Assembly (NCBI RefSeq): GCF_025717555.1
Contig: NZ_JAJIRP010000008.1
Span: 241,246 to 305,245, forward strand
Length of the DNA: 64,000 nt
Origin: Paucibacter sp. B2R-40
Lineage (GTDB): Bacteria > Pseudomonadota > Gammaproteobacteria > Burkholderiales > Burkholderiaceae_C
Direction: 5' to 3'
Shown: positions 26,501 to 34,883 of the stretch, in pieces
Layout of the letters: every line of letters begins with the position of its first letter
Numbering within the stretch: position 1 is the first letter of the stretch
Notes under the pieces: generated by a model
What the model saw: the letters and a program-made list of their open reading frames with translations, nothing else
The model's database searches: none
Told to the model about the DNA's origin: nothing
Position numbers and translations under genes: made by a program

Positions 26501-28270
26501 ATGCAGCCGATCGACATCGATGCCCTAGAGCAAGCCGCCTGGTCTGACTTTGTGCGGCGGCTATCCCTTCAGCTGGCCGGCCTATGGCCCGCGATGGAAG
26601 GCTTGCTGGGCGAACGCTATCCAATGTTTGTCAGCTTGGCGGTGGAACAGGCCGCCAAGCAGGGCTTGAGCCAAGCCGCCAGCGTGGCTCGTTATGTCAA
26701 TCTTTGCTTTGTGTGGGGTCCAGGTTTCCAAGACAAGGCGGGCTTCGAATGGGCGCTTGAGTCCTTGTCCAAGGCCGGCGAGCAGGAGTGGCTGAGCATG
26801 CATCAGCTGGTGCAGCGCTCGCTGCTGGAGTTGCAGCGCTTGCCCGGCGCCAAGGTCGAGCCGCAGGCCTTGACGGCGGCCGACACGACGCTTCTGGATT
26901 CCTTTGGGAGCCTGGGGCGCCAAGGTGAAATGCTGAACCCGGTGGCTGAGCCGCAGAGTTTGCCGCGTCATGCTTGTGATTTGGAAGCGCTGGATTTGCG
27001 CCTGCTGGAAGCCGATGGTGACGATGCAGCTGGCTTGCAGGAATACCGGCTCGACGGCAATGGCTGGCACCTTGCCAGGCTTGCCGCGCCGCCCGCTTTG
27101 CGCATAGACGCGAGTCGTCCTATGCCGGCCTTGATCGCCGTGCTGTCTGCGCAAAAAGGTCAGGGGCGTGCGGCCAAGCTGCAACTGCGTACGCGCAGCC
27201 ATGCGGTCTGCAATGGCGATGTCCACCCGGCCTTGGCCTTCAGTGGGCCTATCCAGCGTTGGGACTGGGCCGGCCATGAAACGCGTGCGGTCAGCTGGCC
27301 GGTGCTGGCGCGCGAGCAGCCCACCAGCAAGCCGGGCCCCGGTTGCGTGATCGCCGAGGAAACGTCGCCGGAACTTTACAAACTGGACCTGACGGTCTGT
27401 GGCCTGCGCGATGACGGCGAGGCGCTGGGGTCTGTGCAGACGCTGGTCTACGCCTGGCCGGCGGCGCAGTGGTGGCTGGAAATCCAGCGCGCTCGCCCGC
27501 AACCGGGCCAGCTGCAAACCTTGTTGCCCGGCGCGAAGAGTTGGGCGCGGGGCTTGAGCCGCTGCCGGCTCGAGCGTGACGGCCAGGCGCAAGACAGCAT
27601 GCCCCTGCAGCAACAATTCGAGCAAGGTCTGGACGGCGCTGCGGCCGATGGCCTGCAACAGCTGGCTGCCGCTTGGGCGCAGACCCAAGGGCTGGCCGAT
27701 GCCTGCTTCGAAGCCAGCCTGGGTTTGTTGGTCGGCAAGATGGCCGGCACCTGGGGCTGGCGTCTTGGCGCCGGTGGTTTGGACGGACCGGCCTTGATGC
27801 GCCTGGTTGCGCAACTGGACATGGATGCCTGCGTCGCTGAGCTGGTTTTTGGCGGCGACTTGGGCTTGGCCGGCGCCAACACGCGCATCAGCCTGCGCTG
27901 CGTGGGTCAGGCCTCGATGCGCCAGCAGATCCAGCATGAACAGGCCGGCCCGGGATTGAGTCCTAGCTTGAGCGACACGCTGCTGAACGGCGTTGTTAGC
28001 TGGCGCTTCCCTTTCGAGCTGAGTTTAGAGTCGCTGGCGCTTGATGCGGCCTGTCTGGCGCAACTGGCCGAGCCGGTCAGCGGGGCTTTGGTCGGTGAGG
28101 CGGGTTTGCGCCCCAACTCCAAGGGCGGCAGTGGTTGGGAATGGTTTGTAGGCTTGCGTACCGAGCCCGTGCTGGCTACTTTGCAATGGAGCGACCCCTT
28201 GCTGGGGCAGGGGCAGCAGCAGCTGGCCTTGCTGCCGGCCATGGTGCTGCTGGACTGGAGCATGGGCTGA
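26501..28270 (+). CDS. Uncharacterised large T6SS-linked protein (vgrG operon)
   Basis: 589 residues, no signal peptide or membrane segment. Residues 1-90 repeat the helical module of the 110-residue protein at 22447 (AAWSDFVRRLSLQ, then ASVARYVNLCFVWG). The remainder is beta-rich and Trp-rich (WWLEIQR, GTWGWRLGAGG, SWRFPFELSLE) and I recognise no domain. Starts seven bases after vgrG; its stop overlaps the next ATG (TGATG). Proteins coded in this place are often adaptors, effectors or spike-loading factors. With no catalytic motif seen and with the paired module on both sides of vgrG, a structural or adaptor role seems likelier than an enzyme. Confidence 0.6.
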   Translation: MQPIDIDALEQAAWSDFVRRLSLQLAGLWPAMEGLLGERYPMFVSLAVEQAAKQGLSQAASVARYVNLCFVWGPGFQDKAGFEWALESLSKAGEQEWLSMHQLVQRSLLELQRLPGAKVEPQALTAADTTLLDSFGSLGRQGEMLNPVAEPQSLPRHACDLEALDLRLLEADGDDAAGLQEYRLDGNGWHLARLAAPPALRIDASRPMPALIAVLSAQKGQGRAAKLQLRTRSHAVCNGDVHPALAFSGPIQRWDWAGHETRAVSWPVLAREQPTSKPGPGCVIAEETSPELYKLDLTVCGLRDDGEALGSVQTLVYAWPAAQWWLEIQRARPQPGQLQTLLPGAKSWARGLSRCRLERDGQAQDSMPLQQQFEQGLDGAAADGLQQLAAAWAQTQGLADACFEASLGLLVGKMAGTWGWRLGAGGLDGPALMRLVAQLDMDACVAELVFGGDLGLAGANTRISLRCVGQASMRQQIQHEQAGPGLSPSLSDTLLNGVVSWRFPFELSLESLALDAACLAQLAEPVSGALVGEAGLRPNSKGGSGWEWFVGLRTEPVLATLQWSDPLLGQGQQQLALLPAMVLLDWSMG

Positions 28271-29091
28271 TGGAACGCCTGCTGGTTTTACGCTTGGAGG
28301 CACAGGGTTGCAGCGCTGAGGCGGTCTTGAACGGCGTGCCATTGCTGCGCGTTGGCGGGGCGCAGGCCGTGGCCAGCCTGCCGGTTCACGAATTCACATT
28401 GGCCGGCAGCAACGAGATTGAGTTGATCATCAATCCGCTGCCCGTCAGTGCCTTGACAGCGCGCGGCGCCGGAGCGGCTGAATTGCCCGCTGAGCCCAGC
28501 CTGTCCGATGGCGAGGTCGGCGCAAGCCTGCGGCTCTTGCTGCCGCGCGTGGGCGCTATTGCGCATCCGGCCAATGCCCGAACTTTGGCAAGCTTGGACT
28601 GGGCGCCTGCCTCCGACGAAGTCTACAAGTCGCCCACGCGCTTGCAGCAAGCGGTTGACCTGCCGATCGCTTTTGCGCGGTGGCGCTGGCTGGACGCACC
28701 GGTGATCGCTGTGACCGAGGGGCTCAAGCAGGAGCTTGCCGACTATTTGCTCAAAATTGCACTGGGCTTGGCCAAGGGCAACCCGGAACCTTTGATTCAA
28801 GCCTCCCGCTTGCGCCTTGAAGAACTTTCACAGGCCTACCAGCGCAAGCTGAGTGACGATGTCGAACGCTTGCGTGCGCATATCTTGCAGCTGCACCAAG
28901 CTCAGGCACTCAAGCCGGCTTTGCCGAGCAGCGCCAAGTTGATGCTGCGGTCGGTGGCCGGTGGGCGCTTGCTCGAATGCCTGGCGCCGGATGGTTTGCC
29001 GCTTTTGCGCAGCGCTTGTGCGGGCGGCGGGCAGATCATGTGGCCGCTCAGAGTTTCGGCCATTGGCGGCGAGTTCTATGTTTTGCGCTGA
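28270..29091 (+). CDS. Uncharacterised T6SS-linked protein (vgrG operon)
   Basis: 273 residues from the ATG at 28270, which overlaps the previous stop; a longer upstream frame is a shadow of the 26501 gene. The first 60 residues look like a beta-sandwich (LLVLRLEAQGCSAEAVLNGV; LPVHEFTLAGSNEIELII). The C-terminal part is helical with a likely coiled coil (ASRLRLEELSQAYQRKLSDD) and ends in a short beta region. No signal peptide or lipobox, so I do not take it for the missing TssJ lipoprotein. Function unknown; the operon position ties it to VgrG. Confidence 0.55.
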   Translation: MERLLVLRLEAQGCSAEAVLNGVPLLRVGGAQAVASLPVHEFTLAGSNEIELIINPLPVSALTARGAGAAELPAEPSLSDGEVGASLRLLLPRVGAIAHPANARTLASLDWAPASDEVYKSPTRLQQAVDLPIAFARWRWLDAPVIAVTEGLKQELADYLLKIALGLAKGNPEPLIQASRLRLEELSQAYQRKLSDDVERLRAHILQLHQAQALKPALPSSAKLMLRSVAGGRLLECLAPDGLPLLRSACAGGGQIMWPLRVSAIGGEFYVLR

Positions 29092-29163
29092 AGTGTTTTG
29101 CGCGCGGCTACGCGGCGCAAGACGCCGCTATGCTGTGCGTTTAAAGAGTTTGGGAGTGTTCGA

Positions 29164-30864
29164 ATGATCTTGCTGACCGTGCTCAGCTTCAATGGCGCGC
29201 CCGTGGCCGACATGGCCGGCTTGGCGGCCAGCTTTGATGAACTCGGCGGCACGATTGGCCGGGCCGACAACAATCAGCTGGTCCTGCCCGACCCAGAGCG
29301 CAGTATTTCGCGGGTGCATGCGCGCATCGTGTTTCGCGCCGGCGCTTACGCGGTCATCGACAGTGGCAGCAATCCGATTGCCGTGAATGGACGCACGCTG
29401 GGCTCGTCCTCCGAGCAGGTGCTCAAACCGGGCGATCAGCTGCAAATTGGCGGCTATTTGCTCGCGGTCTCGGCAGGTGCAGGGGCAGGATCAGCGACCC
29501 CATCCAGCAGCGATCCGTTTGCGGACCTGTTTGGTGACATCGGCAGCGGATTGGCGGCACCGCAACCAGCAACTTATGCGCCCGCGCCCGCAGTGCAGTC
29601 GTCGCCAACTGCTTGGCCGGCGCCTGCGCCTACACCAAGCGCCGCAGCCGGGCAAATTCCCGATGACTGGGACCCGTTCGCCAGCCACGGCGCTGCGGCG
29701 CCTGCTTCTGGATCCGTGTTTGCACCAGCGCCTGCACCAGCGTCCTCCCCTGCGAACAGCTCGGGTCTGAGTGATCTGCAGTTTGGCGCGAGCAAAGCGG
29801 ATTCTTTGGACGCGATGTTTGGCCTTGGTCCGGGCGGGCCGTCCGGCGATCCCTTTGGCGCTTTGCCGGGCGCCGCCTTGCCGGCCAATATGGCCGCGCA
29901 CGCCGACCCGCTGCAGTCGCTTGCGCGCCCCGCAGCGGTCGGCAATGCCTCGCTGGCCAATCATGGCTCGGAGCTCAATGCGGCGATGCCCAAGGTGCGC
30001 GTGCAGGAGCCTGGGCCGGCGGCTGCGGCCGCAACTCCTGCCATTCCCTTGGGTGCGGTTTTCTCTTGGGATGAGCCCAGTGAGCAAGTGCCCCATACCT
30101 CGCCGAGCTTTATATCGAGGCCGCAGTTCGAAGCTGCGCCGGCACCGGTGCCTTCGCCTTCCCCTCCACCTCCACCTCCTCCTCCTCCTCCACTTGCTGC
30201 GAGTGCTACCGCCAAGCCGCCTGTTGCGATGCCCGCCGCTGCCGCGCCGGCCGCCGCTGCCGGCGACTCAGCCTTGTTGAGCGCCTTGTTGGACGGACTG
30301 GGCTCACCGGGTTTACGCATCGATGCGCTGACACCCGATTTGATGCGCTTGCTTGGCAGCCTTTTGCGCGAGGCGACGCGGGGCTCGGTCGAGCTCTTGG
30401 TGGCACGAGCCGCTTTGAAACGCGAGATGCGCGCCGAGATGACGATGATTGTGGCGCGCGAAAACAATCCCCTGAAGTTCTCGCCATCTGCCGAAGTGGC
30501 GTTGCAGTATTTGTTGTCGCCCCCCTTGCCGGGTTTTATGGCGGCCGAGCCGGCGATGCGCGACGCGTTTGATGATTTGCGCGCCCATCAATTGGCGGTC
30601 ATGGCCGGCATGCGGTCGGCGCTGGAGGGCGTGCTGCAACGCTTCAATCCGCAACAGCTTGAGGGCGAACTGACCCAGCGCTCGGCGATCAGTGCCTTGT
30701 TGCCGGCCTTGCGAAAAGCGCGTTTATGGGATTTGTTCCAAGACCTTTTTGCGCAGCTGTCGAATGAGGCGCAGGATCAATTCGAGGATCTGTTTGGGCA
30801 GGCCTTTTTGGATGCTTACGAGGACCAGTTGGACCGCTTGGCTGCCGAGCCGAGGTCTTCATGA
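29164..30864 (+). CDS. tagH: T6SS FHA-domain protein (TagH/Fha)
   Basis: 566 residues. The FHA domain is at about 1-100: GGTIGRADNNQLVLPDPE, SRVHARIVFRAGAYAVID with the phosphopeptide-binding Arg, Ser and His, then SNPIAVNGRTL. A long Ala/Pro-rich linker includes a run of ten prolines near residue 340. The C-terminal domain (about 380-560: LLGSLLREATRGSVELLVAR; NPLKFSPSAEVALQYLL; FEDLFGQAFLDAYEDQL) is the conserved TagH C-terminus. In systems with PpkA and PppA this protein binds phosphothreonine on its partner (PpkA itself or TssL) and promotes assembly. Its stop overlaps the start of the phosphatase gene (ATGA). Confidence 0.93.
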   Translation: MILLTVLSFNGAPVADMAGLAASFDELGGTIGRADNNQLVLPDPERSISRVHARIVFRAGAYAVIDSGSNPIAVNGRTLGSSSEQVLKPGDQLQIGGYLLAVSAGAGAGSATPSSSDPFADLFGDIGSGLAAPQPATYAPAPAVQSSPTAWPAPAPTPSAAAGQIPDDWDPFASHGAAAPASGSVFAPAPAPASSPANSSGLSDLQFGASKADSLDAMFGLGPGGPSGDPFGALPGAALPANMAAHADPLQSLARPAAVGNASLANHGSELNAAMPKVRVQEPGPAAAAATPAIPLGAVFSWDEPSEQVPHTSPSFISRPQFEAAPAPVPSPSPPPPPPPPPPLAASATAKPPVAMPAAAAPAAAAGDSALLSALLDGLGSPGLRIDALTPDLMRLLGSLLREATRGSVELLVARAALKREMRAEMTMIVARENNPLKFSPSAEVALQYLLSPPLPGFMAAEPAMRDAFDDLRAHQLAVMAGMRSALEGVLQRFNPQQLEGELTQRSAISALLPALRKARLWDLFQDLFAQLSNEAQDQFEDLFGQAFLDAYEDQLDRLAAEPRSS

Positions 30865-31634
30865 GCGACTTGCTGAAGTACAAGGTGGCGCTGCTGACCG
30901 ACCGCGGTGGGCGCAGCTATAACGAAGATGCCTGCGGCCATTGGCAGTCGCCCACGCAGCTCTGCTGTGTGCTGGCCGATGGCGCCGGCGGCCATGGCGG
31001 CGGCGATGTCGCGTCCAAGCTGGTGGTGCAGGAGTTGGTCGGCTTGTTTGCCCGCCAGCCTTCCCATGACGGTGCCACGCTGGCGGCCTTGCTGCGCCAG
31101 ACCAACGAGCTGCTGCGTGCGCAGCGCGAGCCCGGCACCGATCGCCAGGACATGCACAGCACCGTCGTCAGCTTGGTGCTGGATCTTGTCAGTGGCCAGG
31201 TGCATTGGGCCCATGTCGGGGACTCGCGGCTTTACTGGTTCAGCGCCGGGCGGCTCTTGAGGCGAACCCGAGACCACAGCATGGTGCAGGCCTTGGTGGA
31301 CGCCGGCATTTTGACCGCCGATCAAATGAGCAACCACCCCAAGCGCAGCGAGTTGCGCTCCGCCATGGGCTTGCCTGCCGATGCGCTGGAACTCAGCAGT
31401 GGCGATGGGGAACAAGCCGTGCAGCCGCAGGATGTGTTTTTGCTTTGTACCGACGGCATCTGGGAATACTTGGATGACGCCTTGCTGGAGCGTACGCTGG
31501 CCGAGGCGACAGCACAGCAGGCCTCGCAGCAGGCATGGCTGGAGACCTTGGGCTCAGAAGTGCGCCGATTGGCCAAGCACAAGGCCAGTCACGATAATTT
31601 CACCGCCTTGACAGTGTGGGTCAGCGCAGCTTGA
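30861..31634 (+). CDS. pppA: PP2C-type Ser/Thr phosphatase (PppA)
   Basis: 257 residues, a complete PPM/PP2C domain. Metal-binding motifs are all present: RSYNEDA, VLADGAGGHGGGDVAS, AHVGDSRLY, CTDGIWEYL and SHDNFTALTV. In T6SS loci this enzyme reverses the threonine phosphorylation made by PpkA and so switches secretion off. It is coupled by overlap to the FHA gene, which codes for the reader of the same mark. The kinase (40825) is about 9 kb away in the same orientation. Cytoplasmic; no membrane segment. Confidence 0.93.
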   Translation: MSDLLKYKVALLTDRGGRSYNEDACGHWQSPTQLCCVLADGAGGHGGGDVASKLVVQELVGLFARQPSHDGATLAALLRQTNELLRAQREPGTDRQDMHSTVVSLVLDLVSGQVHWAHVGDSRLYWFSAGRLLRRTRDHSMVQALVDAGILTADQMSNHPKRSELRSAMGLPADALELSSGDGEQAVQPQDVFLLCTDGIWEYLDDALLERTLAEATAQQASQQAWLETLGSEVRRLAKHKASHDNFTALTVWVSAA

Positions 31635-31673
31635 TCCGGCTCGCCAAGCCTCGGAACGCAAAGGAGAACTGTT

Positions 31674-32060
31674 ATGCCTATTCATACCTGTACCGGCGCG
31701 CAGATGATGTGCACGATGGGCCTGGCGCCTTCGGTCTTCAATGCGACGCCCAAGAATGTGATCACCAGTTTTATGCCGGCCGGCAACATCATGGACAACA
31801 AGCCCATCATGAATATTCCGCCCTTCGGCATGTGCCAGAGCCCGTCCAATCCGACCGTGGCGGCGGCCACTGCGGCCGCACTCGGCGTCTTGACGCCCAT
31901 GCCTTGCGTGCCGATGACGGTAGCACCCTGGGCGCCCGGCTCATCCACATTGCTGGTGGCGGGCTCGCCCGCACTCAACAACACCTCGAGCCTGGCCTGT
32001 AATTGGGGCGGGGTCATCAAAATCGCCAATCCGGGCCAGACCACCGAGATGATTCCGTGA
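31674..32060 (+). CDS. PAAR-like spike-tip protein (DUF4280 type)
   Basis: 128 residues. The sequence opens with CTGAQMMCTMG and has the conserved NIPPFGMCQSPSNPTVAAAT, then MPCVPMTVAPWAPGS and SLACNWGGVIKIANPGQ, as in the DUF4280 PAAR-like family. Several Cys and His residues could bind the metal of a small conical tip that sharpens VgrG. AAGGAG precedes the start. It lies between pppA and tssK, in the place where many clusters carry tssJ. No C-terminal toxin extension is present. Confidence 0.88.
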   Translation: MPIHTCTGAQMMCTMGLAPSVFNATPKNVITSFMPAGNIMDNKPIMNIPPFGMCQSPSNPTVAAATAAALGVLTPMPCVPMTVAPWAPGSSTLLVAGSPALNNTSSLACNWGGVIKIANPGQTTEMIP

Positions 32061-32105
32061 GCGGCCTGGTTTACAAACTCAAGATTCAAGCAGACAGAGC
32101 TTTTT

Positions 32106-33443
32106 ATGACATGGCATAACAAGGTTATGTGGACGGAGGGCATGTTCCTCCAGCCACAGCATTTCCAGCAGCAAGATCGTTATGTCTCGCGCCAATTGGA
32201 TGGGCGCGTGGCCGCGCTGCTCGCCTGGGCCTGGGGCTTTGCTTCGCTGCAGATGGACGATGCGGCGCTTTTGCAGGGGCGCATCGCGCTCAATAGCGGG
32301 CGCGGTGTCTTGCCCGACGGGCTGGTGTTTTCGGTCCCCGCGGATGATCCGGCGCCGCTGGCCTTTGAGGTGCCGGCCGATGCGCGCGACCAAATCGTCG
32401 TGCTCGCCCTGCCTTTTGCACGCCCCGGCGTGGCCGAGAGCGATGTCGAGGTCAGCGAGGCCGCCATGCCGCCGCGCTTTCGGGCCATCGATATCGAGGC
32501 AGCCGACAGCCATGCGGCCAGCTTGCGTGAAGCGCCCTTGCAAATTGGGCGCCTGAATCTGCGTCTGATGTTGGCCCGCGATGCGGGAGAGGGCTACGCG
32601 ACGCTGGGCGTGGCCCGCATCATCGAGCGGCGCGCCGATGGCCGCGTCGTTCTAGACAGCAACTATGTGCCGCCCATGTTGCACGCGCCGGCGCATCTGG
32701 TGCTTGACAGTTATTTGCGCGAGGTACACGGCATGCTGCATCAGCGCGGCGAGGCTTTGGCCGCCAGATTGGTGCAACCGGGCCGGGCCGGCGTTGGCGA
32801 GATTGCCGACTTCTTGCTGCTGCAAACGGTCAATCGCCAGCAGCCCTTGTTTGCTCATTTGCAGCGTTTGCCCGTCTTGCACCCGGAGCGCCTGTATCAG
32901 CAGTGCCTGGAGTTGGCCGGTGACTTGTCGACTTTCAGAGAGCAGCGCCGACCTGCGGCTTATCCCGAATACCGACATGATGATTTGGCGACTTGTTTTC
33001 GCGCGGTGATGGCCGATCTGCGCCAGTCGCTGTCCATGGTGCTGGAGCAAACCGCCATTCCGATCGAGTTGCAGGACCGCAAATTTGGTATCCGCGTCGC
33101 GTTGATTCCAGATGTGGAGTTGCAGCGCACGGCCAGCTTTGTGTTGGCCGTCAACGCGCAAATGCCGGGGGAAGTCTTGCGTGCCCGTTTCCCCACCCAG
33201 GTCAAAATCGGCCCGGCCGAACGGATTCGCGATTTAGTCAATTTGCAACTCCCCGGTGTCATGCTGCGGCCTATGCCGGTCGCACCGAGGCAGATTCCCT
33301 ACACCGCCGGTTTCACCTATTTCGAGTTGGAAACGCGTGGCAACGAGTTGTGGAAGCAACTCGAAACCTCGGGCGGTTTGGCCATGCATATCGCCGGCGA
33401 ATTCCCGGGCTTGGCCTTGGAGTTTTGGGCCATTCGAGGCTAA
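32106..33443 (+). CDS. tssK: T6SS baseplate protein TssK
   Basis: 445 residues, family-normal. TssK forms trimers that link the baseplate (TssEFG) to the membrane complex (TssLM). The N-terminal signature NKVMWTEGMFLQPQHFQQQD is intact, and the shell, helical-hairpin and C-terminal neck/head regions are of normal size (FGIRVALIPDVELQRTASFV; ITYFELE-like FTYFELETRGNELWKQL; IAGEFPGLALEFWAI). Followed by tssL after nine bases. Confidence 0.97.
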   Translation: MTWHNKVMWTEGMFLQPQHFQQQDRYVSRQLDGRVAALLAWAWGFASLQMDDAALLQGRIALNSGRGVLPDGLVFSVPADDPAPLAFEVPADARDQIVVLALPFARPGVAESDVEVSEAAMPPRFRAIDIEAADSHAASLREAPLQIGRLNLRLMLARDAGEGYATLGVARIIERRADGRVVLDSNYVPPMLHAPAHLVLDSYLREVHGMLHQRGEALAARLVQPGRAGVGEIADFLLLQTVNRQQPLFAHLQRLPVLHPERLYQQCLELAGDLSTFREQRRPAAYPEYRHDDLATCFRAVMADLRQSLSMVLEQTAIPIELQDRKFGIRVALIPDVELQRTASFVLAVNAQMPGEVLRARFPTQVKIGPAERIRDLVNLQLPGVMLRPMPVAPRQIPYTAGFTYFELETRGNELWKQLETSGGLAMHIAGEFPGLALEFWAIRG

Positions 33444-33452
33444 GGAAAACTG

Positions 33453-34802
33453 ATGAGTCAAGCTGACAACAATCCCGATCCGTTTTCTGCCTTCGAATCC
33501 GATCGCACCATCATCAAGCCCAGCGGCAACCGCTCCCGCGCACCAGCCGGCGCTGCACCAGCGCCGGCAAACCCCGCGCAGCACGGCCTAAATTCTGACC
33601 CCGGCCCGGCCGGGCCAGCCGGCTTTGGCGAACTGCCGGCCCACGCCAGCTTGAACCCGCTGGTGCAAGCCGCCGCACCTTTGTTGGCCGCCGCACCGCG
33701 CCTGCGTGCGATGGCCAGGCACCCGAATCCGCAAGCCTTGCGGGCCTCCTTGGCCGAGGCCATCAGTCGTTTCGAGGCGGCGGCGCGGGCGCAGAACCTG
33801 CCCAATGAGCAAATCGTTGCCGCACGCTATATCTTGTGTACCTTGCTGGACGAGTCGGCCTCCAGCACGCCTTGGGGCGGCGCCGGCGCCTGGGGCGCGC
33901 AGAGCTTGTTGGTGCAGTTCCACAATGAGAGTTGGGGCGGCGAGAAGGTCTTCCAGTTGCTGACGCGCTTGGCCGAAAATCCAGCTCAGCACCGCAATTT
34001 GCTGGAGCTGGTGTATATGGCGCTGTCTTTGGGCTTCGAGGGGCGCTACAAGGTTTTGGACAATGGCCGCGCTCAACTGGACAGCGTGCGCGAGCGCTTG
34101 GCGCAGATGCTGCGCCAACTGGCCGGGCCGGCCGAGAAGACGCTGTCTACGCAATGGCAAGGCGTCCAAGAAGCGCCGAAGCGCCTGCGCGACGGCATCG
34201 CACCCTGGGTGGTGGCCGTTGCGGCTGCCTTGCTCTTGTTGATCGTCTTCATTGCGCTGCGCTTGAGCCTGAGTGCACAGACCGATCAGGCCTTCAGCGC
34301 GCTGCATGGGCTGGATGTCAAGGCCGTGGCTGCGGCGGCGCCCGCGCCGATTGTGCAGGCCCCGGCGCCGCCGCGTTTGGCGCAGTTACTGCAGGCCGAT
34401 ATTGATGCAGGGGCGGTGCAGGTGAAAGACCTCGCCGACCGATCCGTCGTCACCGTGCTGGGCGACACCATGTTCGATTCCGGCAGCGCGGATGTGGCGG
34501 CCCGAGCCACGCCCTTGTTCGGGCGCATAGCGGCGGCGCTCAACCAGGTGCCGGGTCGGGTCTTGATCAGTGGACATTCCGACAACCAGCCGATCCGCTC
34601 CTTGCGCTATCAATCGAATTGGCATCTCTCAATGGCGCGAGCCCAAAGTGCGCGCAGCCTCTTGGCCGCCACAGTGGCGCCTGAGCGTTTGACGGCCGAG
34701 GGCCGTGCTGACAGTGAGCCGGTGGCCGATAACGCCAGTGCCGAAGGCCGCGCACGCAATCGCCGGGTGGAGATCGCCCTGACGCCGGCTGCGGCGGATT
34801 GA
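33453..34802 (+). CDS. tssL: TssL (DotU/IcmH family) with C-terminal OmpA domain
   Basis: 449 residues. A disordered N-terminus (1-65) contains SDRTIIKPSGNR with Thr19, a motif shared with the kinase at 40825. The cytoplasmic DotU domain spans about 70-240 (RYILCTLLDESASSTPWG; LLELVYMALSLGFEGRY). One transmembrane helix is at about 250-270 (WVVAVAAALLLLIVFIAL). The periplasmic C-terminus is an OmpA-like peptidoglycan-binding domain (FDSGSADVAARATPLF; VLISGHSDNQPI; EGRARNRRVEIAL), the evolved TssL type. In Agrobacterium tumefaciens phosphorylation of an N-terminal Thr of TssL by PpkA creates the Fha-binding site, so a like role for Thr19 is plausible here. Confidence 0.96.
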   Translation: MSQADNNPDPFSAFESDRTIIKPSGNRSRAPAGAAPAPANPAQHGLNSDPGPAGPAGFGELPAHASLNPLVQAAAPLLAAAPRLRAMARHPNPQALRASLAEAISRFEAAARAQNLPNEQIVAARYILCTLLDESASSTPWGGAGAWGAQSLLVQFHNESWGGEKVFQLLTRLAENPAQHRNLLELVYMALSLGFEGRYKVLDNGRAQLDSVRERLAQMLRQLAGPAEKTLSTQWQGVQEAPKRLRDGIAPWVVAVAAALLLLIVFIALRLSLSAQTDQAFSALHGLDVKAVAAAAPAPIVQAPAPPRLAQLLQADIDAGAVQVKDLADRSVVTVLGDTMFDSGSADVAARATPLFGRIAAALNQVPGRVLISGHSDNQPIRSLRYQSNWHLSMARAQSARSLLAATVAPERLTAEGRADSEPVADNASAEGRARNRRVEIALTPAAAD

Positions 34803-34883
34803 TCGCTGCATTGCCTAACGAACACGTCCAATGACTTTCACCATTTGCCCGCAAGCCGCTGGTTCAAGGCAAGGAATCCATCT

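Noticed and set aside
26582..27937. 451-codon minus-strand frame inside the gene at 26501
   Set aside because: Gln/Arg/Ala-rich shadow; the plus-strand frame has a shared module and overlapping neighbours.
28270..29091. The 273-residue protein as the missing TssJ
   Set aside because: It has no signal peptide or lipobox and a long helical C-terminus; only the beta-sandwich look is shared.
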